Virus record (IMG/VR): IMGVR_UViG_3300022538_000807
Location: 1 to 60,018 of that record
Direction: 5' to 3' (one strand)
Source: a virus
Length of the DNA stretch: 60,018 bases
This document shows positions 46,822-53,639 of the stretch, piece by piece (positions within the stretch are counted from its first letter, which is position 1; each line of letters starts with the position of its first letter). Position numbers and translations under genes: made by a program. The notes under the pieces are model-generated. The model ran no database searches and had not been told where the DNA came from. It saw only the letters and a list, made by a program, of their open reading frames with translations.

Positions 46822-46923
46822 TTAAATACGTTTCTTATATAACTTACTAGCAAACCAATGTCCAATGTGTATTCCTATATACATTGATCCTAATGCTATT
46901 AATACTATCCAATACCACATCAT
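46822..46923 (-). CDS. 33-aa membrane peptide
   Basis: AAGGAG precedes two adjacent ATGs (46923, 46920). One hydrophobic helix ('WIVLIALGSMYIGIHIGHWFA') and a basic end (KLYKKRI). Lies just after terminase, ends inside the next promoter's -35 region. Confidence 0.5.
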   Translation of the reverse strand: MMWYWIVLIALGSMYIGIHIGHWFASKLYKKRI

Positions 46924-46955
46924 ATTGTTTCTCCTTTTCTATCTTGTATTAAGCA

Positions 46956-48140
46956 TCATATCCAAGTTATCCCTACCTCTGGTTTGTCTATCCGCATAAC
47001 CAGATATCTAAGTGCATCCATCGCATGATCGTCTTCCTTTACCGGCTTCTCCTTATCCTCATCATATCGGTAGAGTGAAAATTCGTCTATCAGGTGAATG
47101 CAGCTCTTAAATATCTTTAGCCTTACCGACTGTGGATCATCTGTAACCGGTCTTATTCTAGCGTTGACCTTCAGAATGCCCATGTCTACATCATTATTAG
47201 CAGGCACAACAACAAAGCCTAAGTGTTGAAGTTCTTTGTTTTGTTGTTTCTTTGATGGATCTGCTTCATATGTAATTTTGGAATCTAGGTGTTTAGCATG
47301 CTCTTCTAATAAACGCCCTCTTTCATAGTGTTCTTTATAAATATAAAGTACATCATCATCATCTAATGCTCCATCTAAAACAACAAATGGATTATTATAT
47401 CCTTGATCAATACCGCCCCCCCTTCTCCAGTCATTGGGAATATCAAAGTCATCAATAATATTATGATTACAAAAATCAGCATATATAAGCCCTTCGGCTT
47501 TACCAAATATCCCCTCATATCTGAGCCTGAACTGAGTCGGGGTCAGCATACGCTTCGCCCTTTCATACTCCTCTTTGGGAAAATACGGACTGTCCACAGA
47601 GCGAAACTGGATAAAATCTATATCGCCTTCCTCGCCCCTTAGCCGGCGTTCCTTATCCTTCTCAATCTCTTTATGCACCCAGTTCAAACTTATGGGGGTA
47701 AATGTACAGAGAATCCTTCCCTGTGTACGAGACACCCTACCCTGCATCATAACCCATATATCAGGCTTCATGAGCGATGCTTCATCAGCCCATATTGCCT
47801 GTGCCGTGATGCCTTCGATTGATTCCGGTTTGTCTGCGGAGCGGAGGAAGAAGTTTATTCCTGTTCTGGTTTTGTAGGTGGAGTCGGCTTTATTGAATAT
47901 CCCCCAGCCTTTTGGTACAAGCTCTTGAAATTTCTGTAAGGTACTTTGCTGAAGCATCTTATAGGTGGGAGCTACTATAATATAATCACCCCTCCCTTTT
48001 TGCATGGCTTCATTAACAATCCATATCGAGCCAAGAGTTGTCTTCCCCGATTGAACACCAGCTACTAAAAAAACAAATCGCTTCTTACTATTCCACGCTT
48101 TGATTTGCCATTTGTGAAGTTCAATCCGGCTTGTTTCCAT
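46956..48140 (-). CDS. Terminase large subunit, 394 aa
   Basis: Walker A-type 'FLVAGVQSGKTTLGSIW' (near residues 24-40), Walker B-like 'QAIWADEASLMKPD', coupling motif 'GRILCTFTPISLNW', and a C-terminal RNase H-like nuclease with 'GGGIDQGYNNPFVVLDGALDD' (first Asp) and 'KPVKEDDHAMDALRYL' (last Asp). This is the ATP-driven DNA packaging motor and cutter. It closely follows a 59-aa basic gene whose tail overlaps its start. Packaging type cannot be assigned from sequence alone. Confidence 0.9.
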   Translation of the reverse strand: METSRIELHKWQIKAWNSKKRFVFLVAGVQSGKTTLGSIWIVNEAMQKGRGDYIIVAPTYKMLQQSTLQKFQELVPKGWGIFNKADSTYKTRTGINFFLRSADKPESIEGITAQAIWADEASLMKPDIWVMMQGRVSRTQGRILCTFTPISLNWVHKEIEKDKERRLRGEEGDIDFIQFRSVDSPYFPKEEYERAKRMLTPTQFRLRYEGIFGKAEGLIYADFCNHNIIDDFDIPNDWRRGGGIDQGYNNPFVVLDGALDDDDVLYIYKEHYERGRLLEEHAKHLDSKITYEADPSKKQQNKELQHLGFVVVPANNDVDMGILKVNARIRPVTDDPQSVRLKIFKSCIHLIDEFSLYRYDEDKEKPVKEDDHAMDALRYLVMRIDKPEVGITWI

Positions 48141-48300
48141 GCTTTACTTCTAACTCATCAAATATTTCTGCTCCTCTTTCTTTTAGGACTTTCCCGAATC
48201 GCTTGAGCGTCTTTTCTATTTCAACCTGCTTCCCCAAAAACCATTTCTTTGATTTTCTCTTCATTTTCCTTCCGGCTTGTTTCCATCTGGTTTTTGTCAT
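48121..48300 (-). CDS. Basic hypothetical protein, 59 aa
   Basis: Lys/Arg-rich helix ('KMKRKSKKWFLGKQVEIEKTLKRFGKVLKERG'). ATG 48298-48300 or ATG 48262-48264 behind GGAAGG. Its last 20 bp overlap the terminase start. A 16-bp segment of its 5' end is repeated exactly at the terminase start. Unknown role. Confidence 0.5.
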   Translation of the reverse strand: MTKTRWKQAGRKMKRKSKKWFLGKQVEIEKTLKRFGKVLKERGAEIFDELEVKHGNKPD

Positions 48301-48319
48301 ATGATATTTTTATTTATTG

Positions 48320-48466
48320 CTAACACCAATCAAGATGATTTTTGACAATTATCCACCCTGTTCCATTGCATTTATGACATTTTGCTTCTCTAGTGCAATT
48401 GTCTTTTTTATCAGATTGTTGACGCTTACCGGTCCCCTTGCATATCGAACATAAAATGCCCCTCAT
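48320..48466 (-). CDS. 48-aa DnaJ-type zinc-knuckle protein
   Basis: Two CxxCxGxG repeats, 'CSICKGTG' near residue 6 and 'CHKCNGTGW' near residue 30, as in the DnaJ zinc domain. ATG overlaps the previous stop. Related in design to the protein at 58055-58201. May bind zinc and unfolded protein. Confidence 0.6.
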   Translation of the reverse strand: MRGILCSICKGTGKRQQSDKKDNCTREAKCHKCNGTGWIIVKNHLDWC

Positions 48467-48630
48467 CTTTTCTTCTTTAAAAGCCCTTCTTTTCTAAAGT
48501 CGTTTTCAAATTTCTTATAAAGTGCATGATGCTCATTATCATCAATATAAATATCGTTTTTCCGTGGTTTCGTTTCGGCAGCACAAAGAGCAACGAGTAT
48601 TCCTTTAACCTTTCTTATTCTTATTGCCAT
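48463..48630 (-). CDS. Hypothetical protein, 55 aa
   Basis: ATG 48628-48630 follows TTGAGGTAAATAA. 'VALCAAETKPRKNDIYIDDNEHHALYKKFENDFRKEG' is well-formed coding sequence of a type found as small hypothetical proteins in phages. Function unknown. Confidence 0.6.
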   Translation of the reverse strand: MAIRIRKVKGILVALCAAETKPRKNDIYIDDNEHHALYKKFENDFRKEGLLKKKR

Positions 48631-48649
48631 TTATTTACCTCAATATAAA

Positions 48650-48710
48650 GAAAATGGGGGGTTAGCAATTATTGACCATACGAGTTCGACTCTCGCACTC
48701 CCCCATTTTC
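48650..48710. terminator. 11-bp inverted repeat hairpin, possible bidirectional terminator
   Basis: GAAAATGGGGG (48650-48660) is perfectly complementary to CCCCCATTTTC (48700-48710). In the minus-strand RNA the stem is followed by UUUAU, so partial termination after the tail-tube-like gene is plausible. The same stem contains the tRNA-like element. Confidence 0.5.
48656..48704 (+). tRNA. Truncated tRNA-like element (acceptor plus T arm only)
   Basis: On the plus strand GGGGGGT (48656-48662) pairs with ACTCCCC (48697-48703, one G-U), followed by a discriminator-like C. Between them lie 'TA' and 'GC' as at tRNA positions 8-11, then only about 13 nt, then a T arm: ACGAG-TTCGACT-CTCGC (48680-48696) with the invariant TTCGA loop. 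D and anticodon arms are missing, so it cannot decode. It is either a decayed tRNA gene or a deliberate minihelix. Confidence 0.45.
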
Positions 48711-48719
48711 CTATTTATT

Positions 48720-49187
48720 CTATAACCGTGTAAAGCTACGATTTCCCCAAAGCTCGCCATTAATAGTAACAATATTTTCACGATCTTCAAGAAATTCATT
48801 AGTAGCCGAAACTACAAGGCTTGCTTCACCAACAAACGCTTGCGAGCTTACACCACGAACTGGTATTGTAAGAAGTATATCCACTAAATTAACACTGTGT
48901 TTTGCATAGAAATCCAAGAGTGCGTTTTGCCCAATGTCACCACAAATCCATAGTTCATCGAAACACATTTTCCAGTCTTCGCATTTTGTTAAAAATTTTG
49001 GCCATCGCTTAATGTCTTCTTTTATAAGGAAAATTGCTTCTTGCATAGAACTAATGAAAAAGCTTCTGCTTTCTCCTAAAGGATTCTCACCAAGAAATAA
49101 TGTCACAGAGGGTCTTGGAGGTCCCTTGCAAATGGAAACAAATTTAGTCAAAAATTGCCACATTGCTTTTTCGTTTATTTTATTCAC
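48720..49187 (-). CDS. Second tail-tube-like protein, 155 aa
   Basis: Clear paralogue of the major tail protein at 16902-17321: shared 'LGESRSF', 'W..FL....W...FDELWICGDIGQNALLDFYAKH', 'DILLTIPV', 'QAFVGEASLVV', 'EDRENIVTINGEL'. It adds 25 N-terminal residues and is more basic and diverged. GTG 49185-49187 behind GGAGG. It lies between putative small and large terminase genes, far from the tail module. It could replace tube subunits at an end, control tube length, or interfere with related phages. Confidence 0.75.
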   Translation of the reverse strand: MNKINEKAMWQFLTKFVSICKGPPRPSVTLFLGENPLGESRSFFISSMQEAIFLIKEDIKRWPKFLTKCEDWKMCFDELWICGDIGQNALLDFYAKHSVNLVDILLTIPVRGVSSQAFVGEASLVVSATNEFLEDRENIVTINGELWGNRSFTRL

Positions 49188-49378
49188 TTCGCCTCCGGCT
49201 TGCCTTTATCAAACTTTCGACTATCATCCTTAGTTTGCATATCCCATCTATGGCCACAAATATTACATGTTACATCCAGCCATCCAATAAAATCAGAAGG
49301 ATCAAAAAGACGATAATTTAATTTTATATTATGAGAACCGCATTTACTACACTCTGGATTTATTTCAAAAGGTTTCAT
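49184..49378 (-). CDS. Zinc-ribbon protein, 64 aa
   Basis: 'CSKCGSHNIKLNYRLF...WLDVTCNICGHRWDMQ' is a canonical four-cysteine zinc ribbon of the transcription-factor type. Both ends overlap neighbours at a repeated 'KPE(A/V)K-stop' / GGAGG junction. Confidence 0.65.
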   Translation of the reverse strand: MKPFEINPECSKCGSHNIKLNYRLFDPSDFIGWLDVTCNICGHRWDMQTKDDSRKFDKGKPEAK

Positions 49379-49695
49379 TTCACCTCCGGCTTTCCCCCAT
49401 CGTGATTTATAATAACCGTAAGGGGCTTAAATTCCCCCTCCTCATCCTGACCACCTGTTACAGAGGAGGGAAGCATCTTGGTTATCCAACCGTAGAACAA
49501 TGCTTTGTTATGTGGATTTTTGTTTGCCCACTCTTCTAAACCACCTGTTCCACCCAAGCGTTCAAATACTTCAAGGAAGGCATTTTTGAGGTTGGTGAAT
49601 CGAGATTTAGCACCTTTAGGCTTACCTGGATTCCCACGCAGAAATTTCCCTTCTTTATCCCGAATTTCTCCGTTTCTTTCGGTTTCGTTATTCAT
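49375..49695 (-). CDS. Putative small terminase subunit (DUF5681-type N-terminus), 106 aa
   Basis: 'IRDKEGKFLRGNPGKPKGAKSRFTNLKNAFLEVFERLGG' has the 'GxFxxGNPGxPKGxxSR' opening of DUF5681 proteins, which lie upstream of large terminases, and continues 'EEWANKNPHNKALFYGWITKMLP'. Likely binds packaging sites with its basic N-terminal segment. Position, not domain proof, supports the terminase role. Confidence 0.55.
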   Translation of the reverse strand: MNNETERNGEIRDKEGKFLRGNPGKPKGAKSRFTNLKNAFLEVFERLGGTGGLEEWANKNPHNKALFYGWITKMLPSSVTGGQDEEGEFKPLTVIINHDGGKPEVK

Positions 49696-49904
49696 CTCGC
49701 CACCACCACCTTTACCTCTTCCTCTATTTCTTGCATTTTACTTAGCTGTGACACAGCCTCCTTGTTGCTTTCATCCAATGGTCTAAAGGTAAGAATAAGC
49801 TTTGCCTCTAGTTCACCACATGCCAAACGATAGCTTGTTATGTTCTTAATCATCGCTTGGAAACAGATTGGCTCTATCAGTTCTTCACCCAAAATTTCCA
49901 CCAT
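49692..49904 (-). CDS. Hypothetical protein, 70 aa
   Basis: Alternating strands and helices ('ITSYRLACGELEAKLILTFRPLDESNKEAVSQL'), typical of a small phage protein that follows packaging genes. Overlaps the next start by 4 bp. No family recognised. Confidence 0.55.
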   Translation of the reverse strand: MVEILGEELIEPICFQAMIKNITSYRLACGELEAKLILTFRPLDESNKEAVSQLSKMQEIEEEVKVVVAR

Positions 49905-50065
49905 TTACGTTTGTAATAAGAACAGTCAAAGCCTAGGTTGTAATTTAATCTTGGATTTTCCCACTTTGGAGTATTATCATTAATACAAAATTCATCTATT
50001 CCCATAAATTTGCTTGGATAAAGGTCAATATAAAATTTGCAATCTTCACAATAAATCATTTTCAT
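49877..50065 (-). CDS. Cysteine-containing small protein, 62 aa
   Basis: 'YCEDCKFYIDLYPS...FCINDN...DCSYYKRKWWKFW' matches a style of small zinc proteins with CxxC, later Cys and an aromatic-basic tail. ATG 50063-50065 overlaps the previous stop (TGATG). Confidence 0.55.
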   Translation of the reverse strand: MKMIYCEDCKFYIDLYPSKFMGIDEFCINDNTPKWENPRLNYNLGFDCSYYKRKWWKFWVKN

Positions 50066-50301
50066 CAGCACCGCCCACTCTTGCCTGTATAAATTCCGAA
50101 CCCTCCTGAAAAATTCTCTTCACTAGGCTCTGGTGGTTTAGGTAGCGTCTTTGCCTTCTGCTTCTTTCCAAGCACTACCCCAATTTGCTTCCATGCGGTT
50201 GGAAATGAGGCAAGGTATATTACTATCGCAACTATAAATGAAAGAATTGCACCCAGCATAAGGTAGAGAATAAAAAGAATGGGTTGGAATATGTATCTCA
50301 T
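50065..50301 (-). CDS. Membrane protein, 78 aa
   Basis: One long or two short membrane spans ('FILYLMLGAILSFIVAIVIYLASF') followed by a Lys/Pro-rich cytoplasmic tail ('KTLPKPPEPSEEN'). In the lysis/packaging unit, so a holin-type role is possible but not shown. Confidence 0.55.
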   Translation of the reverse strand: MRYIFQPILFILYLMLGAILSFIVAIVIYLASFPTAWKQIGVVLGKKQKAKTLPKPPEPSEENFSGGFGIYTGKSGRC

Positions 50302-50519
50302 ATTTTACTCATTTCCCGATTTTTATCGAAAGTGATTAAATCCCGGTATTTCTTTAAAGCGATTCTAGGCATTGAGCTATTGTCCTTATAAATTTTCACG
50401 TGCTTCTCAATGCGCTTAACATGGCTTTTCTCATGCTTTTTCAATGCCCGGTATTTAGCGCCCTTATCTTTATCTCTTCCATGTTTCCTTGCACCACCGG
50501 ATTTCTTTTTGGCTGGCAT
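50298..50519 (-). CDS. Highly basic protein, 73 aa
   Basis: More than a third Lys/Arg/His ('PAKKKSGGARKHGRDKDKGAKYRALKKHEKSHVKRIEKHVK'). Probably binds nucleic acid. ATGA overlap with the membrane protein downstream. Confidence 0.6.
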   Translation of the reverse strand: MPAKKKSGGARKHGRDKDKGAKYRALKKHEKSHVKRIEKHVKIYKDNSSMPRIALKKYRDLITFDKNREMSKI

Positions 50520-50520
50520 A

Positions 50521-50724
50521 TTATGTTAGTCCGTTTAACTTGCCCTCTATTCTTTCAAGTCTTCGTTCTGTATCCTCCATTTGTTCTTCTAGCCTTGCTA
50601 TGCGCTCCCCATATCCAGGATTGTTACTTTTACCAAAAAGCTTCTTTGCTCTCTCAAAAGCGACAAATGCCACTGCGATTCCGATTATTATCCATTGAAA
50701 TATTTGTTGCTGATCCATCGTCAA
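50521..50724 (-). CDS. Candidate inner-membrane spanin subunit, 67 aa
   Basis: N-terminal membrane helix ('WIIIGIAVAFVAF') then a positively charged segment and a long coiled coil ('RIARLEEQMEDTERRLERIEGKLNGL'). A one-span protein with a coiled coil in a lysis unit resembles i-spanins, although its short length is atypical. It overlaps the lipoprotein-like gene upstream by 4 bp, like Rz/Rz1-type pairs in reverse order. Confidence 0.45.
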   Translation of the reverse strand: MTMDQQQIFQWIIIGIAVAFVAFERAKKLFGKSNNPGYGERIARLEEQMEDTERRLERIEGKLNGLT

Positions 50725-50984
50725 CTCCCCTTTTGCTTCCGTAGTTTTTTTATCTCTTCCTTAAGTTCGAGTGTCCACATTAAAAATGCTTCGTTTACGA
50801 TAAAATTACCGTCTTCTGTTACAGCAAGAGGATTGAGCCGAACTTCTGGACCTGGATTTAGCACATCGTAACTTGGATAAAGCGATGGAGAGTAGCCTAC
50901 GCAATTAATCAAAAAGCAGCTTACGAATGTCGTCAAGACTACGACTCTGGCAAGCCTTGCGTAATTTCTTCCTCTTTTTCGCAT
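50721..50984 (-). CDS. Possible lipoprotein (o-spanin-like), 87 aa
   Basis: Basic start (RKRGRNYARLAR), hydrophobic core (VVVLTTFVSCFLIN) and a Cys that could be lipidated, though the -1 Asn is not ideal for a lipobox. The rest is proline-rich then helical ('EAFLMWTLELKEEIKKLRKQKGS'). AAGGAAAGAG precedes the ATG. Starts 80 bp inside the preceding 57-aa gene, an overlap style seen in spanin genes. Confidence 0.45.
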   Translation of the reverse strand: MRKRGRNYARLARVVVLTTFVSCFLINCVGYSPSLYPSYDVLNPGPEVRLNPLAVTEDGNFIVNEAFLMWTLELKEEIKKLRKQKGS

Positions 50985-51078
50985 CTTTCTCTTTCCTTAT
51001 CTGGATTTCAATCATACTCTCAAGTTGTAGTATCTTTTCTAATATTTTAAAAACGGTTTCTATGGTTTCTTTGCTCAT
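50905..51078 (-). CDS. Hypothetical helical protein, 57 aa
   Basis: ATG 51076-51078 lies one base after the phosphoesterase stop. Helix with Lys/Arg-rich middle ('QIRKEKDAKKRKKLRKACQSRSLDD'). A longer in-frame extension into the phosphoesterase gene exists but is a shadow. Confidence 0.5.
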   Translation of the reverse strand: MSKETIETVFKILEKILQLESMIEIQIRKEKDAKKRKKLRKACQSRSLDDIRKLLFD

Positions 51079-51079
51079 T

Positions 51080-51862
51080 TTATTTTTCCGGATGAATAAT
51101 CTCGTAAATCTGCTTGCGATTATCACATCTTCCGTTTGTGCTACCCACAAAGGTAACCTTGATAAACTCTGTTGAGGCAGCCGGTTTTGCCCTTTCTTCT
51201 GCATAGCTATTATCCCATTCAAGAGCAGACCCTGTAATATAATCATAGCCAACATGTTTAAGAACCTGCTTACGCCCAACATCATACCAAGTAACTGGTA
51301 TCCTTGAAGTGATGTGGAAATGCCCGCTGAAAATAGCATCTGCAGTCGGAGTTATTCTGCGTAGTGCTTCAGCTCTATTCACCTTGCCGCCATATGTATA
51401 GCCCCCACCGTAGTTATGATGAAAATAGCAATTGAACGAATTTGGATTTTTAGAACTTGCTACCTGAAACACAGCATAACATGAAAAGCCTACGTATGAC
51501 ATCCCTAGTCGATAAGCTATGTGTTCTTCCGGTATAAGCCCCACCAATCGCATTGTGCGCTGTTCATGGTTACCAGCAATAAGAAACAATCCCTTTTCTT
51601 TTATGGGTTCTAGCAAATCACAGATATATTCTATCTGTTCTTTCGGGGGTACTGTTTGAGTATAGATATCTGATTTAGAACCAATTATGGCATTCTCAAG
51701 CATGTCTCCCATGCCCACCCAGTAGGCGTTGGGATTATCTTTAATTTCTGCTATCGTTTGTTTCATAAAATCTTCATTACACTGAGCAGAACCAAAGTGA
51801 AAATCCCCAATCGGATAAAGAGTAAATAGCTTCTTAGGAAATTTCTTATAATAAAATTTCAT
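51080..51862 (-). CDS. Calcineurin-like metallophosphoesterase, 260 aa
   Basis: All metal motifs are present: 'LYPIGDFHFGS' (D, H), 'WVGMGDMLENA' (GD), 'LFLIAGNHEQR' (GNHE), 'HHNYGG', 'IFSGHFHIT' (GHxH). This phage family is thought to act on phosphoesters of nucleic acids or phospholipids, but the substrate is unknown. Located in the lysis/packaging unit. Confidence 0.85.
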   Translation of the reverse strand: MKFYYKKFPKKLFTLYPIGDFHFGSAQCNEDFMKQTIAEIKDNPNAYWVGMGDMLENAIIGSKSDIYTQTVPPKEQIEYICDLLEPIKEKGLFLIAGNHEQRTMRLVGLIPEEHIAYRLGMSYVGFSCYAVFQVASSKNPNSFNCYFHHNYGGGYTYGGKVNRAEALRRITPTADAIFSGHFHITSRIPVTWYDVGRKQVLKHVGYDYITGSALEWDNSYAEERAKPAASTEFIKVTFVGSTNGRCDNRKQIYEIIHPEK

Positions 51863-51871
51863 AAAATTCTT

Positions 51872-52084
51872 TTATTTTTTTCCTTCTTCCAATTCCCTCG
51901 CCTTTCTACATCCTTCCACCCAATTATCTGCCGTAAATAATAGTATCTTCTTGTGGGGGATTCCTTGCATTTCACACATAAATTCTGTTGTTTTAATACA
52001 ATTATTAAAATTCTCTAAAAAAAAGGCGTATTCTACATCTCGTATTATTTGCAGATGAATTTCTTTCTCTTCTTCGTCTGTCAT
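51872..52084 (-). CDS. Hypothetical protein, 70 aa
   Basis: Acidic start (TDEEEKEIHLQII), then 'FFLENFNNCIKTTEFMCEMQGIPHKKILLFTADNWVEGCRKAREL'. No family recognised; soluble, possible redox or metal Cys pairs. Confidence 0.55.
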   Translation of the reverse strand: MTDEEEKEIHLQIIRDVEYAFFLENFNNCIKTTEFMCEMQGIPHKKILLFTADNWVEGCRKARELEEGKK

Positions 52085-52165
52085 TTCTTTCCTTTCATGC
52101 CGTGACCGCCACCTGTCACATCAATCTTTCAGGCATAATAATTCCCCACCCTGCTCACGTGTTTT

Positions 52166-52525
52166 TTAATATTGAAAATGGAAGTGATCCTTAAATTTAG
52201 TTTTACCCTGTTCATACCACCGAAGTCCCCACGTGCCACCCATCGACTCCCAGAATTGACCCAAAACCAGATACTCCGGACAGTCCCAAATAGGGTTACC
52301 CTTATCATCGATAATTACAATATCCCTTGCCCTATCAAGTTGATGCTTTGATATTTTCTTATAACCATCGCAGTTGCTTTTCCCATCCTTGAAGAACTTA
52401 TTCTGTTCTGGTGCTGTTCTTGTATATGCAGTGCAGATAAATTTAATATCTTTGATAGAGGCATAAACAGAAAGCATTCCAAACTTATAATTAAATTGGC
52501 AGCGGAGGAGTGTGTTGTTAGGCAT
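52166..52525 (-). CDS. M15-family peptidase endolysin, 119 aa
   Basis: 'TAYTRTAPEQNKFFKDGKSNCDGYKKISKHQLDRARDIVI' holds His61 and Asp68, zinc ligands of M15 peptidases (SxHxxxxAxD pattern), and 'GQFWESMGGTWGLRW...FKDHFHFQY' gives the catalytic Glu region and C-terminal HxH (114-116). These cut D-Ala or L-Ala-D-Glu bonds in peptidoglycan and serve as phage lysins. No signal peptide, so a holin is required. Confidence 0.85.
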   Translation of the reverse strand: MPNNTLLRCQFNYKFGMLSVYASIKDIKFICTAYTRTAPEQNKFFKDGKSNCDGYKKISKHQLDRARDIVIIDDKGNPIWDCPEYLVLGQFWESMGGTWGLRWYEQGKTKFKDHFHFQY

Positions 52526-52732
52526 TTATATCTTATGAAATCCTTTTTTGTCTATATCATCCTTCTTGATTGATGGCAACCAAGAGGGATCTGGTATCCC
52601 CAATTTTACCGCATAGCAGTAAGGACAGTATCTTCTTGTTGAATCTTTAACCTCCACATTTGATATATACGCATCACCACAATAGTCACAGGCATATTCA
52701 AATTGCTCTTTTTCTTCCTCTTCTCTTTCCAT
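52526..52732 (-). CDS. Zinc-ribbon protein, 68 aa, first gene of the lysis/packaging unit
   Basis: Acidic start, then 'YACDYCGDAYISNVEVKDSTRRYCPYCYAV', a four-cysteine ribbon. It is the first gene downstream of promoter P52.8, about 30 nt from the predicted transcription start, with no strong ribosome site. Regulatory role is possible. Confidence 0.6.
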   Translation of the reverse strand: MEREEEEKEQFEYACDYCGDAYISNVEVKDSTRRYCPYCYAVKLGIPDPSWLPSIKKDDIDKKGFHKI

Positions 52733-52769
52733 CTATTCATTCAATCTTATAGAACCCCTATATATCCTT

Positions 52770-52798
52770 ATTATACGTACCAAGCATACTTGTGTCAA
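52770..52798 (-). promoter_or_regulatory. Sigma70 promoter P52.8 for lysis/packaging unit
   Basis: Perfect consensus on the minus strand: TTGACA (52793-52798), 17-bp spacer, TATAAT (52770-52775). The strongest promoter match in the window. Expected start near 52763. Confidence 0.85.
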
Positions 52799-52844
52799 GG
52801 AAAAAAATTTTACCTCAAGAGGATTTTTCTCTTTAAATAAGAAA

Positions 52845-52857
52845 AAGGGAGAGTGTC
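52845..52857. repeat. 13-bp inverted repeat, left copy
   Basis: AAGGGAGAGTGTC lies 10 bp beyond the stop of the ParB-like gene and is the exact complement of the copy at 53640-53652. In the minus transcript it is followed by UUUUUC, so pairing with the 5' copy would place a stem before a U-run. Confidence 0.6.
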
Positions 52858-52867
52858 GGTTAAAAGT

Positions 52868-53614
52868 TTATTTCCCGTTAGTTCTTAAATCCCAATAGAA
52901 ATTTGCTTTTTCTTGTCTTCTGTAGTTGTAGATTCCCTCAATTAATCTCAGATAAGAATTAACTGAAATCGCATCAAATAACTTGTCTCTTTGATATCTA
53001 AGTTTCGAAATAAAATCAGCATGGCTATAATCTTTATGATCAAAAAGCCTTATCATCGCAGCAACAAAATGTTTTCTTCCGTAACCAGGGTATAAATCTT
53101 TAATCATCAAAACTTTCTCTGCTCTGTCTTCCGCTCTTAATGGATTTTTAAAAGCAAATTCCCCCCTCTTGAATACATCTTGGCTTGTTCCTCCTTCAGA
53201 ACCCAGTATGATGAGTAGGGTCGTCGTCTGCGGAAATCCATATTTCTCATAGAACTCTTTGTATTTAATATAATCTGGATAATCTAACTCTACATAACAA
53301 TTCATAAAATTAGTCATAGTCCAATTTTTTCTACTTGAATTAATAGCGTGAATTTCTTTAAGACCATATCCTTTTTTAATGATATAATCAACAGGCAATC
53401 CTAATTCTTCAAAAATTTCGACTCGAGTTTGACCATCAATAAGCTCACCCTTCTCATTAACTAAACAAGGCGGACCTAGGTCACCATACTTTGAAATAGA
53501 CTCTTTCAAATGCCTTTTATGGGCTGGTTTGACGGGCCTATTTCCCTTCAGTTTTTTGAACTTAGCATAGTTTAAGGTTTCAAAAACCTTTATTATGCTT
53601 TCTAAATCGTTCAT
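52868..53614 (-). CDS. ParB/Srx-fold protein, 248 aa
   Basis: 'PAHKRHLKESISKYGDLGPPCLVNEKGELIDGQTRVEIFEELGL' is the ParB N-terminal domain pattern, with 'LIDGQTRVEIFEEL' in the CTPase/nuclease loop position (typical GxxR). It continues 'SSRKNWTMTNFMNCYV', a common follow-on in phage ParB-like proteins. Roles of the family include DNA binding, segregation and nuclease activity. ATG 53612-53614 is chosen behind CAGGAGG. The gene appears monocistronic and flanked by 13-bp inverted repeats. Confidence 0.7.
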   Translation of the reverse strand: MNDLESIIKVFETLNYAKFKKLKGNRPVKPAHKRHLKESISKYGDLGPPCLVNEKGELIDGQTRVEIFEELGLPVDYIIKKGYGLKEIHAINSSRKNWTMTNFMNCYVELDYPDYIKYKEFYEKYGFPQTTTLLIILGSEGGTSQDVFKRGEFAFKNPLRAEDRAEKVLMIKDLYPGYGRKHFVAAMIRLFDHKDYSHADFISKLRYQRDKLFDAISVNSYLRLIEGIYNYRRQEKANFYWDLRTNGK

Positions 53615-53639
53615 GATTCTAACCTCCTGATTGGTTTTT

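Noticed and set aside
48656-48704. Attachment site (tRNA 3' end carried by an integrating phage)
   Set aside because: A T arm plus acceptor resembles an attP core, but no integrase was recognised anywhere and the 5' acceptor strand is also present, which an attP core would not need.
50905-51339. Long form (144 codons) of the helical protein
   Set aside because: The first 87 codons run antiframe through the phosphoesterase C-terminus. The ATG at 51078 fits the operon spacing.
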